From positions 1 through 64,000 of the forward strand of contig NZ_JBBVMF010000021.1 in NCBI RefSeq assembly GCF_038150125.1: a stretch of 64,000 nucleotides of DNA. Direction: 5' to 3'. The notes below the pieces were generated by a model that saw nothing but the letters and a program-made list of their open reading frames with translations, did no database searches and was not told where the DNA came from. Position 1 is the stretch's first letter. Each line of letters starts with the position of its first letter. Below, piece after piece: positions 52,315-60,919 of this stretch. The stretch comes from SW132 sp038150125. Lineage in GTDB: Bacteria; Bacteroidota; Rhodothermia; Balneolales; Balneolaceae. The translations under genes and the position numbers were made by a program.

Positions 52315-53334
52315 ATGGGTATTAAGAGAACTGTACAGAGATGTGTCCAAGATTCTTATAATCGAAACGACATAAATAAACTAATTACACATTGTTTTAA
52401 TGTTGCAGTCACGTCACTGAGAATTAAATCCGGTTCATTTAAATCATTTATGATCAGGGAAGAGAATCTTGAGGATCTGGCTTGGGATTTCATTGCTGAT
52501 TTGTTTCAGAAAAATGATACAGGAGAGTTGATTGTAATTAAAGATTATTTCGAAAATAGGCGTGTAGATTCAATGAGCAAAGGTGAAATAAAAACTGAAC
52601 TTCGAAGGCTTGTTTGTTCAAAAGTCGAAGATAATGTATTCAGGTTTTATGGAGAAAAAGATCCGTCCCTCAAAAAGATCATTCGCAACATTAAACTGGC
52701 TGTAAAAGAGCACAATTGTAAATACTCTGTTTGCTATGAAAACGGAGATTTGATTGTTGATGACGGAAAGGTAAATAATTTATTAAGAATGCCGTCTGAG
52801 TTTATGCAGATAAAACTTTGTTCAAGGCTGACAGAAAGTTTGATGATTCCGGATATTCTCATTGAAGTGATCGATATCCTTGAGAATCAGAACGAGTATA
52901 AAAAAAGATTTTCCCTAGTGACTCTTGCTTCAATTATAAGGGAAAGCTTTGTGATTATTCAAGATTCTCAAATCGATAATTTAGATCCCGATGTATATTC
53001 AAAGATGCTACAGAAGGAGCTCGATAGATTTCTTGGAAAATCAGTTGACAGGGTCAAAGACAATATATCACGACACTACATTGAAAAAGGAAAGGCCGAA
53101 CATCATGAAATAGAGATCTATTGTCAGACAGCTAAGGAGATTGTTAAATCCAATTTCGAGGGAACATCCGGAAGCTTGTCGCAGTTTGAACAGCTCAAAC
53201 TACATTATCACCAGCTTGAATATGAGCAGTTCAGAAATAAACATCGCAGTGTATTAGAATACATCGTTAAAATGGTACGAGAAGACATGCTAAACTCGTT
53301 TAAAAAAGATTGGGCACATTTTCAGCATCGGTGA
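52315..53334 (+). CDS. Unknown protein with sigma-factor-like N-terminus
   Basis: 339 residues, no signal peptide or membrane segment, so probably cytoplasmic. I recognise no characterised family with confidence. The N-terminal ~110 residues ('RNDINKLITHCFNVAVTSLR', then 'ENLEDLAWDFIADLFQKND', then 'SKGEIKTELRRLVCSKVEDNVF') have the helical spacing of sigma-70 region 2-like proteins seen in Balneolota/Rhodothermota relatives, but region 4 is not clear. The middle and C-terminus are helical and charged ('KELDRFLGKSVDRVKDNISRHYIEKGKAEHHE' region, split). It is the first gene of an AT-rich cassette and the next gene has an anti-sigma-like start 35 bp later. The regulatory role is inference. Confidence 0.5.
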   Translation: MGIKRTVQRCVQDSYNRNDINKLITHCFNVAVTSLRIKSGSFKSFMIREENLEDLAWDFIADLFQKNDTGELIVIKDYFENRRVDSMSKGEIKTELRRLVCSKVEDNVFRFYGEKDPSLKKIIRNIKLAVKEHNCKYSVCYENGDLIVDDGKVNNLLRMPSEFMQIKLCSRLTESLMIPDILIEVIDILENQNEYKKRFSLVTLASIIRESFVIIQDSQIDNLDPDVYSKMLQKELDRFLGKSVDRVKDNISRHYIEKGKAEHHEIEIYCQTAKEIVKSNFEGTSGSLSQFEQLKLHYHQLEYEQFRNKHRSVLEYIVKMVREDMLNSFKKDWAHFQHR

Positions 53335-53368
53335 TATGTTGTAAGGAATTAACTAAAAATAATGTGTT

Positions 53369-54205
53369 TTGAAAAAGCCGTCTGACAAGCAATTAGAAAC
53401 CTTTGTGATAAATCCATCAGAACTAAGCGATGAGGAATTTGACAGGGTGAAACATGCCATTCAACATGATGAGGAACTGAGACTCATTGCTGATTGGCTC
53501 CGCCGCTTCTATCATACATTAGACAAATATGTTGAGGGTGCCAGACAGTTATTCAACGAAAAGAAACAGAGACCTTCAGTCATGGATCTCGAGCCACTGC
53601 AGAGCACAAAAAAAAATGGTAGAAGGGGTTTCGTGCTGGCTGCGCAAACTAGTGGGGCAGATAGCTTCAATACAATAGAACAGATTCGAACATTTGCTTC
53701 CAAAAAGTATGGTACTCTCATTAGAGTACTAAACCTGAAATCAAGAAATACGACCAAGATTGATGTCATTTCTGATTTTATAACAGATGATGATATTGTC
53801 ATACTAATGGCATCCGGGCCGGATATCAGCCTTGTCACCGAACCGGGCGGTAAGATGGAGATCTCGTCAGAGGAAATTTCACATGAGGATATTAAAAAGT
53901 GGAGCTCCTGCAGAGTGAAACTTCCGGTTCTTAAATCAAAAGCCGATCGTGCAAGCACTGAAAGAAATGGATATCTGCTTGCAAAATCGCCGTCATCTGC
54001 CGGTATTAAATCAATCGAAATTATTCAAAAAGAGAACCACATTGAAATTTGTCCGGATCAGACTGAAGAGAATAAAATACTGAACCAATTAGTCGTCTTT
54101 GAAACTGGTAAAGTTCCCTCTCTATGGGAGTTAAAAAATGGCAGGGCCATTGTTCCTAAAACAAAATTTCAAAATAAAGATGTATCTCTATTCTTCTACA
54201 GTTAG
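53369..54205 (+). CDS. Unknown protein with anti-sigma-like N-terminus
   Basis: 278 residues from TTG; the nearby ATG at 53362 is in another frame. No membrane helix or signal peptide. Residues 8-55 ('LETFVINPSELSDEEF', 'IQHDEELRLIADWLRRFYHTLD') match the pattern at the start of anti-sigma proteins that lack the zinc cysteines, with D-E-E replacing C-x-x-C. The rest is a beta-rich region ('RRGFVLAAQTSGADSF', 'LIRVLNLKSRNTTKIDVISDF') with no recognised domain. It lies between the sigma-like gene and the Lon-like membrane protein, 10 bp before the latter, which supports one operon. Confidence 0.45.
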   Translation: MKKPSDKQLETFVINPSELSDEEFDRVKHAIQHDEELRLIADWLRRFYHTLDKYVEGARQLFNEKKQRPSVMDLEPLQSTKKNGRRGFVLAAQTSGADSFNTIEQIRTFASKKYGTLIRVLNLKSRNTTKIDVISDFITDDDIVILMASGPDISLVTEPGGKMEISSEEISHEDIKKWSSCRVKLPVLKSKADRASTERNGYLLAKSPSSAGIKSIEIIQKENHIEICPDQTEENKILNQLVVFETGKVPSLWELKNGRAIVPKTKFQNKDVSLFFYS

Positions 54206-54215
54206 TCCCTGAAAA

Positions 54216-56549
54216 ATGCCAAATCCAATACGTGTTGAGGAAACATTCCAGACGCTGGTAGAGGATATAGAAGGGATTGAATCTATCCGGCAGAGAAACT
54301 CGATGCTGAGGGAGTTTTTTTATTTCCTTAATGGTGATTATAAAAAATTTGAGAGCTATATCGTCGAGCTGATTCACTATTGGCCATTGTACTCCAGTCC
54401 AATCACTTACTCCGGAATTCCGCCAACAGAGATTGCGGATGATCTGGGGCTCTTTCAAGAGATAGCAGAAGAAGTTGAGACCTTAGGTCTTTTGGATAAA
54501 TATAATGACATTACCGCCAGACTCACGGAAGTCCTTGTCATAATGTATTTATGGGTGGGTGAATCAGATTCCGCTTATGAACTGCTGGAATTTACAGATG
54601 ACCTGTTATCCCGACAAGTTAAAACTGGAAATGGCTCGGTTGACCCTGATGCTAAGAAGCTGCTCTTTAATGAATTAAGAGAAGTTCTAACTTCGGAAAC
54701 CAGTAAAAATTGGGAAAGAAAAACTGGACTTAAAACCAGCAGAATTGTGCGTGATCTGGACTATATCATCAGGGAAAAAAAAGAGAATGAGGTGCTCGTA
54801 CCCGTTGTAGAGACATTTGAAACACTTAATGGGAAAGACATATCGTATGGAAGGTTAAGGCGTATAAGGGTCACCGTAACTGGTGAAAATGATCAGCCAT
54901 ATGATCAAATTAGGCGTCGGTTTAATATTGTGGGTGTTGAAAAGCCGTTATTGCTGGAGGATTCTGATATTCCATTGGCTGCTCGCAATCTGCTGGAGCG
55001 TTTTTCTCCGAGGAAAAGAATTAAGAATTTTCATGGAGAACTGAATTACGAGTTCTCAGGAGCGATGCACAAAGGCCGCTCTTTTAATGCAGCAATCGCT
55101 GCCCTGTGGTTTACCGGACTGCAAAAAAAGGCAGATCTTCGCGAACGCTACCAGCTTTATACAAATATTGCAATAACCGGTGACATTGATAAAGATGGGA
55201 AACTCATTCCGGTTGCGGTAAATAGTATTAAGTCAAAAGTCTATGCTGCATTTTATTCATGGGTAACCATTTTAGTTGTGCCGTTATCACAGGCAGAGAT
55301 ATTTCGCAAAGAACTAGGTGAACTCAATGAGATACATTCGAAAAATCAACTTACCCTGATCGCTGCTGAACGGCTTGATGACCTTTTTTATGACAGACGA
55401 ATATCTACTCATATGAATCCCTCAACGATAAAGTATGCTGCAAGTCGTATTTGGGGAAAAAAGTTTGAAGCGGTGGGAGTAGCAGTCATCATCATTATGG
55501 CATTATTCATATTTCGGCTTCTCTACGGTCCGTTAGATAAGAACCCTGTGCTTTATGAATTTAGTGGGGAAGTGTTGCAAATTATGAACCAGTCGGGTGT
55601 AATGCTCGAGGAAATACGTGTTGGCGAGAACACGGTATTCACAGCAAATTACCCGAGCTCTAACCCTTACGAAATCGTCGATTTTGCTGATGTCAGCGGA
55701 AATGAAATCCAGGAAATAATTTGGGCGGAATATTCACCCAGCTCTCCCGGGAAAATATATATGAAAGAAAGTGGTGATAATGAGATACTGTGGAGCCATG
55801 AACTAAAATATGATTTAACATTTCCGAACAAGCCGTACGTATTTCAAAATGATTTCACAGTTAAGAAATTAATTGCGGGAGACTTTCTTAAGGACCAGAA
55901 CACTGATTTGCTCGTTAGCGCAAATCATATTACATATTTTCCCGGAATTTTATCCCTTAGAAATGGTGAGACCGGAAATGAACAATCAAAATTTATAAAC
56001 CCAGGTTACATCTATGATTATATTATTGAAGATATTAACGGCGATGGCAAAATGGAGGTGGCGATCGGCGGAATATCGAATGCCTATAATAAAGCATTCT
56101 TAGCTATATTGGATATTGAAGAAGTTAAGGGTTATGCTCCTTATACAGACGAATATGCTCTTGAAGGGTATGAACCTGCAAACATGCTGTCATATATGCT
56201 TTTCCCGAAGTCAATAGTTGGTGAAACTATTGCAACATCAAGTTCACACAGTAGTATTTTTCAAATCAATTTTCTAGAGGAGTACGGGCTACTTGAACTG
56301 TACATGATGGATTTTTTAAATTATGAAATTAAAAATAAAAATATCAAGGAGGGCCGTCTTCATCTTTACCTGAATAGTGATTTTTCTGTTCAGAGTATTG
56401 GGACATCAAACGAATATGATGAGGCTGCCGATTATTTGTATGAAATCGGAGCGATTGAGAGATATCCGGACTATAAATATTTGGAAGAGTATAAAAATTC
56501 CATTTTATACTGGAATGGTGAAGAGTTTACAAACAGGACGGAAGATTGA
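54216..56549 (+). CDS. Membrane-anchored Lon-like (S16) protease domain with FG-GAP-like periplasmic part
   Basis: 777 residues. Residues 1-410 are cytoplasmic by charge. Residues 200-395 resemble the Lon peptidase S16 fold: 'AMHKGRSFNAAIAALWFTGL' with Ser289 where Lon has its catalytic Ser, 'NIAITGDIDKDGKLIPVAV' and 'NSIKSKVYAAF' with Lys339 (or Lys341) where Lon has its Lys, compared with 'GPSAG', 'TGEITLRG' and 'GGIKEKxLAA' in Lon. The loop around Ser is altered, so activity is uncertain. One helix follows (about 417-438), then a periplasmic region with FG-GAP/VCBS-like units ('DFADVSGNEIQEIIWAEY', 'GDFLKDQNTDLLVSAN', 'EDINGDGKMEVAIGG'). No AAA+ ATPase domain is present. It is the third gene of the cassette. 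Confidence 0.6.
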   Translation: MPNPIRVEETFQTLVEDIEGIESIRQRNSMLREFFYFLNGDYKKFESYIVELIHYWPLYSSPITYSGIPPTEIADDLGLFQEIAEEVETLGLLDKYNDITARLTEVLVIMYLWVGESDSAYELLEFTDDLLSRQVKTGNGSVDPDAKKLLFNELREVLTSETSKNWERKTGLKTSRIVRDLDYIIREKKENEVLVPVVETFETLNGKDISYGRLRRIRVTVTGENDQPYDQIRRRFNIVGVEKPLLLEDSDIPLAARNLLERFSPRKRIKNFHGELNYEFSGAMHKGRSFNAAIAALWFTGLQKKADLRERYQLYTNIAITGDIDKDGKLIPVAVNSIKSKVYAAFYSWVTILVVPLSQAEIFRKELGELNEIHSKNQLTLIAAERLDDLFYDRRISTHMNPSTIKYAASRIWGKKFEAVGVAVIIIMALFIFRLLYGPLDKNPVLYEFSGEVLQIMNQSGVMLEEIRVGENTVFTANYPSSNPYEIVDFADVSGNEIQEIIWAEYSPSSPGKIYMKESGDNEILWSHELKYDLTFPNKPYVFQNDFTVKKLIAGDFLKDQNTDLLVSANHITYFPGILSLRNGETGNEQSKFINPGYIYDYIIEDINGDGKMEVAIGGISNAYNKAFLAILDIEEVKGYAPYTDEYALEGYEPANMLSYMLFPKSIVGETIATSSSHSSIFQINFLEEYGLLELYMMDFLNYEIKNKNIKEGRLHLYLNSDFSVQSIGTSNEYDEAADYLYEIGAIERYPDYKYLEEYKNSILYWNGEEFTNRTED

Positions 56550-56634
56550 TTTTCTGGTAAAATTTAAAAATCGTATCGAGTAAGTTTTAGGTCTCGATGA
56601 ATACTGATTTAAAGACGTTATCTTGCCTTCTTAT

Positions 56635-57480
56635 TCAATCTAATCTCGCCCTGCTTCGGGGAATGCCGGGAAGCCTGACGGTATCAAAACGGTCTGTAAC
56701 AACCTCATCTTCTTCCGGCAGATAAATCGTATTTTCAACGGTGCGGTTGATATACATCAGGTCGTAGTAAGTGGTATCTGCAACAATAGTGGAATCGCTG
56801 TAGAGAACGTACATCATGTCATACACCCCGATACTGTCCGGAGTAGCAGGTGGCCGGGGTGAAAACGAGAAAGCTTCTCTCTGGTAATCCCACATCTGAA
56901 ACGTAAACCCCTCCTGGTCTCTTTCAAGGCGCAGGCTGATCGGCAGGGCATTGTAATTCCTGTTAAGAGACTCAAGTAAATCCGAGAGAATAGAATTTTG
57001 AACGAGGTCCATCATCTCTTCCTCAGAAACAAAATTAAGATCGAGCGTGTCTGCACCTTCAGGGTAGAAATAATCAGCAGAAAGTTCATTACTGGCATCA
57101 CGTTGCTGTTCTTCAAAATTCCAGCTTCTCATAATTTCAGAAATACCGGGGTCGGGCTGATCAATGATATACATTTCCATGGATGGATGGACCACAACCA
57201 TATCATCCGGTCCAAATCCATTGTTCGTAATATCAACAACTTCAATTCGTTCTATATCCTGTGCGTCACCTGGCAATAATAAACCGCTTAGAAATTCACG
57301 AATTGCATCCTGTTGAGTAAGTTCGGCAGTCGGCCTAAAGATCTGAGATACATTAGCATTTTCCATGAGGTTCTGTGCTGGGAGCGAAATTATAAAACTG
57401 AAAATCAACAACAAGGACAAAATTAGTGATTTAAAACTCATTTTAAACAAATGATTCATAAAGTTAATATCCGTTTTCAT
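56635..57480 (-). CDS. Secreted protein, last gene of the ExbBD-like operon
   Basis: 281 residues from the ATG that overlaps the upstream stop (ATGA at 57477-57480). An internal Met14 begins a cleaner signal peptide ('MSFKSLILSLLLIFSFIISLPAQ'), so the true start may be 39 bp later. The mature part is acidic and mixed alpha/beta with no recognised domain, no cysteines and no obvious catalytic motif ('IERIEVVDITNNGFGPDDMVV' region, then 'YINRTVENTIYLPEED'). It is probably periplasmic. As the final member of a seven-gene operon with a motor complex it is likely an accessory of that machine. Confidence 0.6.
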   Translation of the reverse strand: MKTDINFMNHLFKMSFKSLILSLLLIFSFIISLPAQNLMENANVSQIFRPTAELTQQDAIREFLSGLLLPGDAQDIERIEVVDITNNGFGPDDMVVVHPSMEMYIIDQPDPGISEIMRSWNFEEQQRDASNELSADYFYPEGADTLDLNFVSEEEMMDLVQNSILSDLLESLNRNYNALPISLRLERDQEGFTFQMWDYQREAFSFSPRPPATPDSIGVYDMMYVLYSDSTIVADTTYYDLMYINRTVENTIYLPEEDEVVTDRFDTVRLPGIPRSRARLD

Positions 57481-58991
57481 AGCTCACTCCACAACTGTCT
57501 GTATCGTCTTGCTTCATCAAGATTTCCATCCCGCCTGTGGAGGTCGGTGAGCAAACTATAGAGTGCTTTGGTATCATTCTCATTCAAGAATTGAACTTCA
57601 TTTTCAGCTTCTTTTGCATGATTTATGGCTTCAGAAATATTGTTTTGAAGTAAGTCTGCTATTTGAAGGTTGGCCCGAGCTCTGAATTGACCTTTTACTT
57701 TTTTACTCTGCCGGAAATATTTCAGTGCAGTTCTGCGGTCACGTTCCCCCAAGTGGCGCTGTCCAATGTTAAAACAGATCAGACCGTAATCACTGAAATA
57801 TTGGATATAAGTTGAATCAACCGGCATACCGTCTTCATTTGTTGGCGTTCGGTTGACAAGATTCATCAGGCGGTCTGCAGCCGTTTCATCTTTTTCCAGC
57901 TGATACTCTACTACGGCCAGCCTCCAGTCAACTTCATCTCTTGCAGTTTGCGTCTGGAGTGATGGTTTAAGCTCTTTAAAGCCCGATTCAGCGGCGTTTA
58001 GACGCTCTGAATTAACAAGCATGACAAGTGAATCCCTTGCAAAGCTCCCCTTGATATTTCCATTGTCCCAATTGATGAATTCGATCTCAGCTTCGGCAAA
58101 TTCTTTATCTTCATCGGTTGGAGCCAGTTCTTTTGCTAGCTCAAAAGCCTTGAGAGCTTCCGGCGCCTGGAGGTAGTTGGTGTATGCTTCACCTTCATAA
58201 TATGCATATAGAAACAGATCCAATGAATCCTGTTCTGAAATATGACCGTTTTCAAAATAGAAATCTGTCAGCGTTGAGATCTCCTCTTTTACTTCACGAG
58301 CCAATTTAAAGTTGTCTGCAGCTTTTGGGTAGTTACCAACGGCAGTGTAATTATCTGCGAGGACTTCAAAATAAAGCGGATCTCCTTTTTCAACTCTGGT
58401 AAGTTTTTCAAGTACATCTATGGCATTCTGATAATCTTGATTGTTTTGAAGACGTGTTGCTTTTATTTCATACAATTGAGCTAAGTAATATCGAGTTTCA
58501 CCCTCAAATGGATTGAGTGTAACGGACTCTTCCATTGATGCGATGGCATTATTCAAGTATTCGGCCTGTCGCCTTTGCAATTCAGGGGATGGCAAATTTG
58601 AAGATGCACCAAGATTATTCAATTCGATAAAAAACTCAGCACCTTTATTAAAAGTCCTGATAGATTCGACTGAATCTTCCTGTGAGACAAAGTAATCGTT
58701 CGGATTATTTAACGTCAGATAGTACCACATTGTGTCACTTGATGCCCGGTATGCCTCTGCATCCATTTTGAGTTGTTCTGCACGCTGTTCTTCCTCAAAG
58801 GAAACAAAAGAACTGTTTGCGATCTGTTCGGCTTCAGCTGCAGTGGCACTATCAACACCGGCAGGAATAAAGAGGGATGGCTCTTCCACTGTGTTTTCGA
58901 CCGGTGTATCGAGTGTGCTGTACGATGACGACGTGGCACAGGCTGTTGTAAAAAACAAACATATAATGACTAGTATATATAGATTATTCAT
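57477..58991 (-). CDS. TPR-repeat lipoprotein
   Basis: 504 residues. Lipoprotein signal 'LYILVIICLFFTTAC' with the lipidated Cys near 18 and a Ser/Thr-rich spacer. From about residue 110 to the end it is helical with tetratricopeptide-like pairs ('AIASMEESVTLNPFEGETRYYLAQLYEIKA' region, 'YPKAADNFKLAREVKEE', 'APEALKAFELAKELAPTDED', 'RTALKYFRQSKKVKGQ'), at least five to six units. TPR lipoproteins often scaffold outer-membrane complexes. It is followed by an overlapping small secreted-protein gene and lies 34 bp after the TonB-like gene. Confidence 0.75.
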   Translation of the reverse strand: MNNLYILVIICLFFTTACATSSSYSTLDTPVENTVEEPSLFIPAGVDSATAAEAEQIANSSFVSFEEEQRAEQLKMDAEAYRASSDTMWYYLTLNNPNDYFVSQEDSVESIRTFNKGAEFFIELNNLGASSNLPSPELQRRQAEYLNNAIASMEESVTLNPFEGETRYYLAQLYEIKATRLQNNQDYQNAIDVLEKLTRVEKGDPLYFEVLADNYTAVGNYPKAADNFKLAREVKEEISTLTDFYFENGHISEQDSLDLFLYAYYEGEAYTNYLQAPEALKAFELAKELAPTDEDKEFAEAEIEFINWDNGNIKGSFARDSLVMLVNSERLNAAESGFKELKPSLQTQTARDEVDWRLAVVEYQLEKDETAADRLMNLVNRTPTNEDGMPVDSTYIQYFSDYGLICFNIGQRHLGERDRRTALKYFRQSKKVKGQFRARANLQIADLLQNNISEAINHAKEAENEVQFLNENDTKALYSLLTDLHRRDGNLDEARRYRQLWSEL

Positions 58992-59025
58992 AGGGATAGT
59001 AATTTTACTTTCAATTCACGTGCGT

Positions 59026-60102
59026 TCATTGTTCATATTCATCTTTCACAGATTCCCACCAGCTGAGGAAGATTCCGTAAAACTCTTTAGTTTGATCGAT
59101 TCCCGCATCTCTCATCTGGGAATCAATCTCAGCTATTTCACCATCTTGATAGCCCACGCCTCCAACTCTTAAGCGGTTAGATTCACCACGAAATCCGCGA
59201 TCGACCAGAAAAGTCGCGTTGTCATTTTCAACTAAGATTATTCGGACTTCAAACCGTTCTTCGCTCACCATCAAAAGAAGGTCGAATTGCCGTTCGCCAA
59301 TAAAGAAAGGCACTCTTGACGTAAGCTGATTTTGATTAAATTGGCCGTCGCTCATCAGTCGTTCAGCGGGTACAGGAAGGGCAACGGGATTGTCTTCCAT
59401 CCACTTAACGAGTGCGTTGTAATCAATCTCACTATAATCCTCCCCAAAGTCTTCCAGATTTTTCATTCCTACTTCAACGCCCGTTAAGTCGGTTCCCCTG
59501 CCTGTTGGCCCGCCCAGCCGGCTTCCACCCTCAACACCCGACATTCCGCCGGTTGCACCACTGAGAGTTGAGGTGGCTTCCATGGTGATACCAGAACTAC
59601 TTGCGTCACTGTTATTTCCCAAAGTACGCCTGTCGGCTCTTGATGATCTCATTCCCCGATCTGAGAGGGTTTTTAACCCGCCCATTTGTTCCAGTTCAGA
59701 GTCTTCAATCCGGAGTGAGCGGCTCGGTGTGGTCTCTGTCTGCTGACGAGCCCCGGGCTGCCTTGAATCCCTGTTTATGGAAAGGTCAACTTTTACTCCC
59801 TCGGGCAACACCTCACTCATGTTTATTCGCTTCGGCGGTTCAGGTTTTGCTTCTTCCACAGGTTCCTCTTGTATTTCCTCAGTTTCCGGTTGTTCAGACT
59901 CTTCTTTTAGTTCTGGCTCCGGCTTAGGTGCAATTCTTGTAATATTTAACTGGCTGATCTCCCGGATATATTCCCGGGCTGAGTCTGCCTCCTTCACTTC
60001 AATAAAGGCTAAGAGGATATAACCAAACAGGCATAAGGCAAGCGTTACTAACACCGGTGCCCGATTCTTTTTAGGGATTTCTTGTTTTTCAGGTATAATC
60101 AT
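59026..60102 (-). CDS. TonB-like periplasmic linker protein
   Basis: 358 residues. A short basic cytoplasmic N-terminus, one helix at about 18-35 ('VLVTLALCLFGYILLAF'), then a Pro/Glu-rich extended stretch ('KPEPELKEESEQPETEEIQE' and on, about 58-95) and a Gly/Ser/Arg-rich segment (about 110-210) lead to a folded C-terminal domain of about 150 residues ('FFIGERQFDLLLMVSEERFEV'). The topology and Pro/Glu spacer match TonB, but the C-terminal domain does not show the TonB signature. It sits directly after two ExbD genes, the classic ExbB-ExbD-TonB order. The stop of the preceding ExbD gene adjoins its start. Confidence 0.65.
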   Translation of the reverse strand: MIIPEKQEIPKKNRAPVLVTLALCLFGYILLAFIEVKEADSAREYIREISQLNITRIAPKPEPELKEESEQPETEEIQEEPVEEAKPEPPKRINMSEVLPEGVKVDLSINRDSRQPGARQQTETTPSRSLRIEDSELEQMGGLKTLSDRGMRSSRADRRTLGNNSDASSSGITMEATSTLSGATGGMSGVEGGSRLGGPTGRGTDLTGVEVGMKNLEDFGEDYSEIDYNALVKWMEDNPVALPVPAERLMSDGQFNQNQLTSRVPFFIGERQFDLLLMVSEERFEVRIILVENDNATFLVDRGFRGESNRLRVGGVGYQDGEIAEIDSQMRDAGIDQTKEFYGIFLSWWESVKDEYEQ

Positions 60103-60519
60103 CTATAAACGGAGTGTTTCTTCATTTACGTTCTTAGGGATACCCAGCTTGTCACAAAGATCAAGGACATCGATAAATGTCTGCATCTTTGCTTCAGCAC
60201 TCAGCTCCAGGAGAGCCAGAGGGGTGAGGCCCTGAGATCGGATTTGATTTCTATACTGAAGCAATCCATTCTCGAGTTCTTCAACGGAGTCAAATACGCC
60301 TATCAGTCGTTCAGATTCTACTTCCGAAACACGAAATTTTGTGGCTGATTCAACTTCAATGGTCATCACCAAAGGCTGCCTGTCTTCGGATGGCTCACCG
60401 GGGTCACTTCCCGGTAATTCGATCTGGGATCGTACGGTAATATCACTGATGATGATGAATCCGAAAAGCAGGATCAGTCCGATATCGATAAATCGTATTA
60501 AGAAGGAGTTATTTTTCAT
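60103..60519 (-). CDS. ExbD-like protein 2
   Basis: 138 residues. A very short N-terminus, then one helix with the key Asp: 'IRFIDIGLILLFGFIIISD' (Asp12, corresponding to the proton-path Asp in ExbD/TolR 'xIDVxLxLLxxF'), and a periplasmic domain with 'VSEVESERLIGVFDSVEELENGL' (split) and 'LLELSAEAKMQTFIDVLDLCDKLGI', close to the strand-helix pattern of ExbD/TolR. It works as a dimer with ExbB to gate protons. It lies 7 bp after ExbD-like protein 1, so this is a tandem pair. Confidence 0.8.
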   Translation of the reverse strand: MKNNSFLIRFIDIGLILLFGFIIISDITVRSQIELPGSDPGEPSEDRQPLVMTIEVESATKFRVSEVESERLIGVFDSVEELENGLLQYRNQIRSQGLTPLALLELSAEAKMQTFIDVLDLCDKLGIPKNVNEETLRL

Positions 60520-60526
60520 AGTCAGA

Positions 60527-60919
60527 TTATCTGCTTAGTAGTCTTACATCAATCGATTTTTTTACACCTACTTCGTCACATATCCTTGCGGCTTCAATGG
60601 TGTATCGTGCCTGCGTGTCATAATTGGCGCGAATTCTTACTTTAGCGAGATCCCCATAACGGTTTTGATGTTGCTGAATATACGTTTGAAGGTCAAAAGC
60701 ACTGCTAAAACTCAAATTATCGCGTTCGTCGAAATAAGTGCCCTCGGGTGTGATGCCGATGTAAATAACATCAAAAAGCTCAGCTTCCGACTGTTCGGTT
60801 TCCGAACTGCTTGGAAGGATGATCTGTGAATCTTCATCGATATCGGAGATTACGATAAAGCCAAACAGCAGTATGAGAACCACATCTACAAATCGTAAAA
60901 GGTAGCTGCCTTGCTTCAT
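60527..60919 (-). CDS. ExbD-like protein 1
   Basis: 130 residues. One N-terminal helix with Asp12 in 'LRFVDVVLILLFGFIVISD', as in ExbD/TolR, then a periplasmic domain with 'FDLQTYIQQHQNRYGDLAKVRIRA' (split) and 'TIEAARICDEVGVKKSIDVRLLSR', similar to ExbD 'YQxVxxVxDxAxxAGIxxVxL'. The cytoplasmic N-terminus ('MKQGSYL') is shorter than in typical ExbD, which usually carries about 15-20 residues. Its ATG overlaps the ExbB-type stop (ATGA), so the two are coupled. Confidence 0.82.
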   Translation of the reverse strand: MKQGSYLLRFVDVVLILLFGFIVISDIDEDSQIILPSSSETEQSEAELFDVIYIGITPEGTYFDERDNLSFSSAFDLQTYIQQHQNRYGDLAKVRIRANYDTQARYTIEAARICDEVGVKKSIDVRLLSR

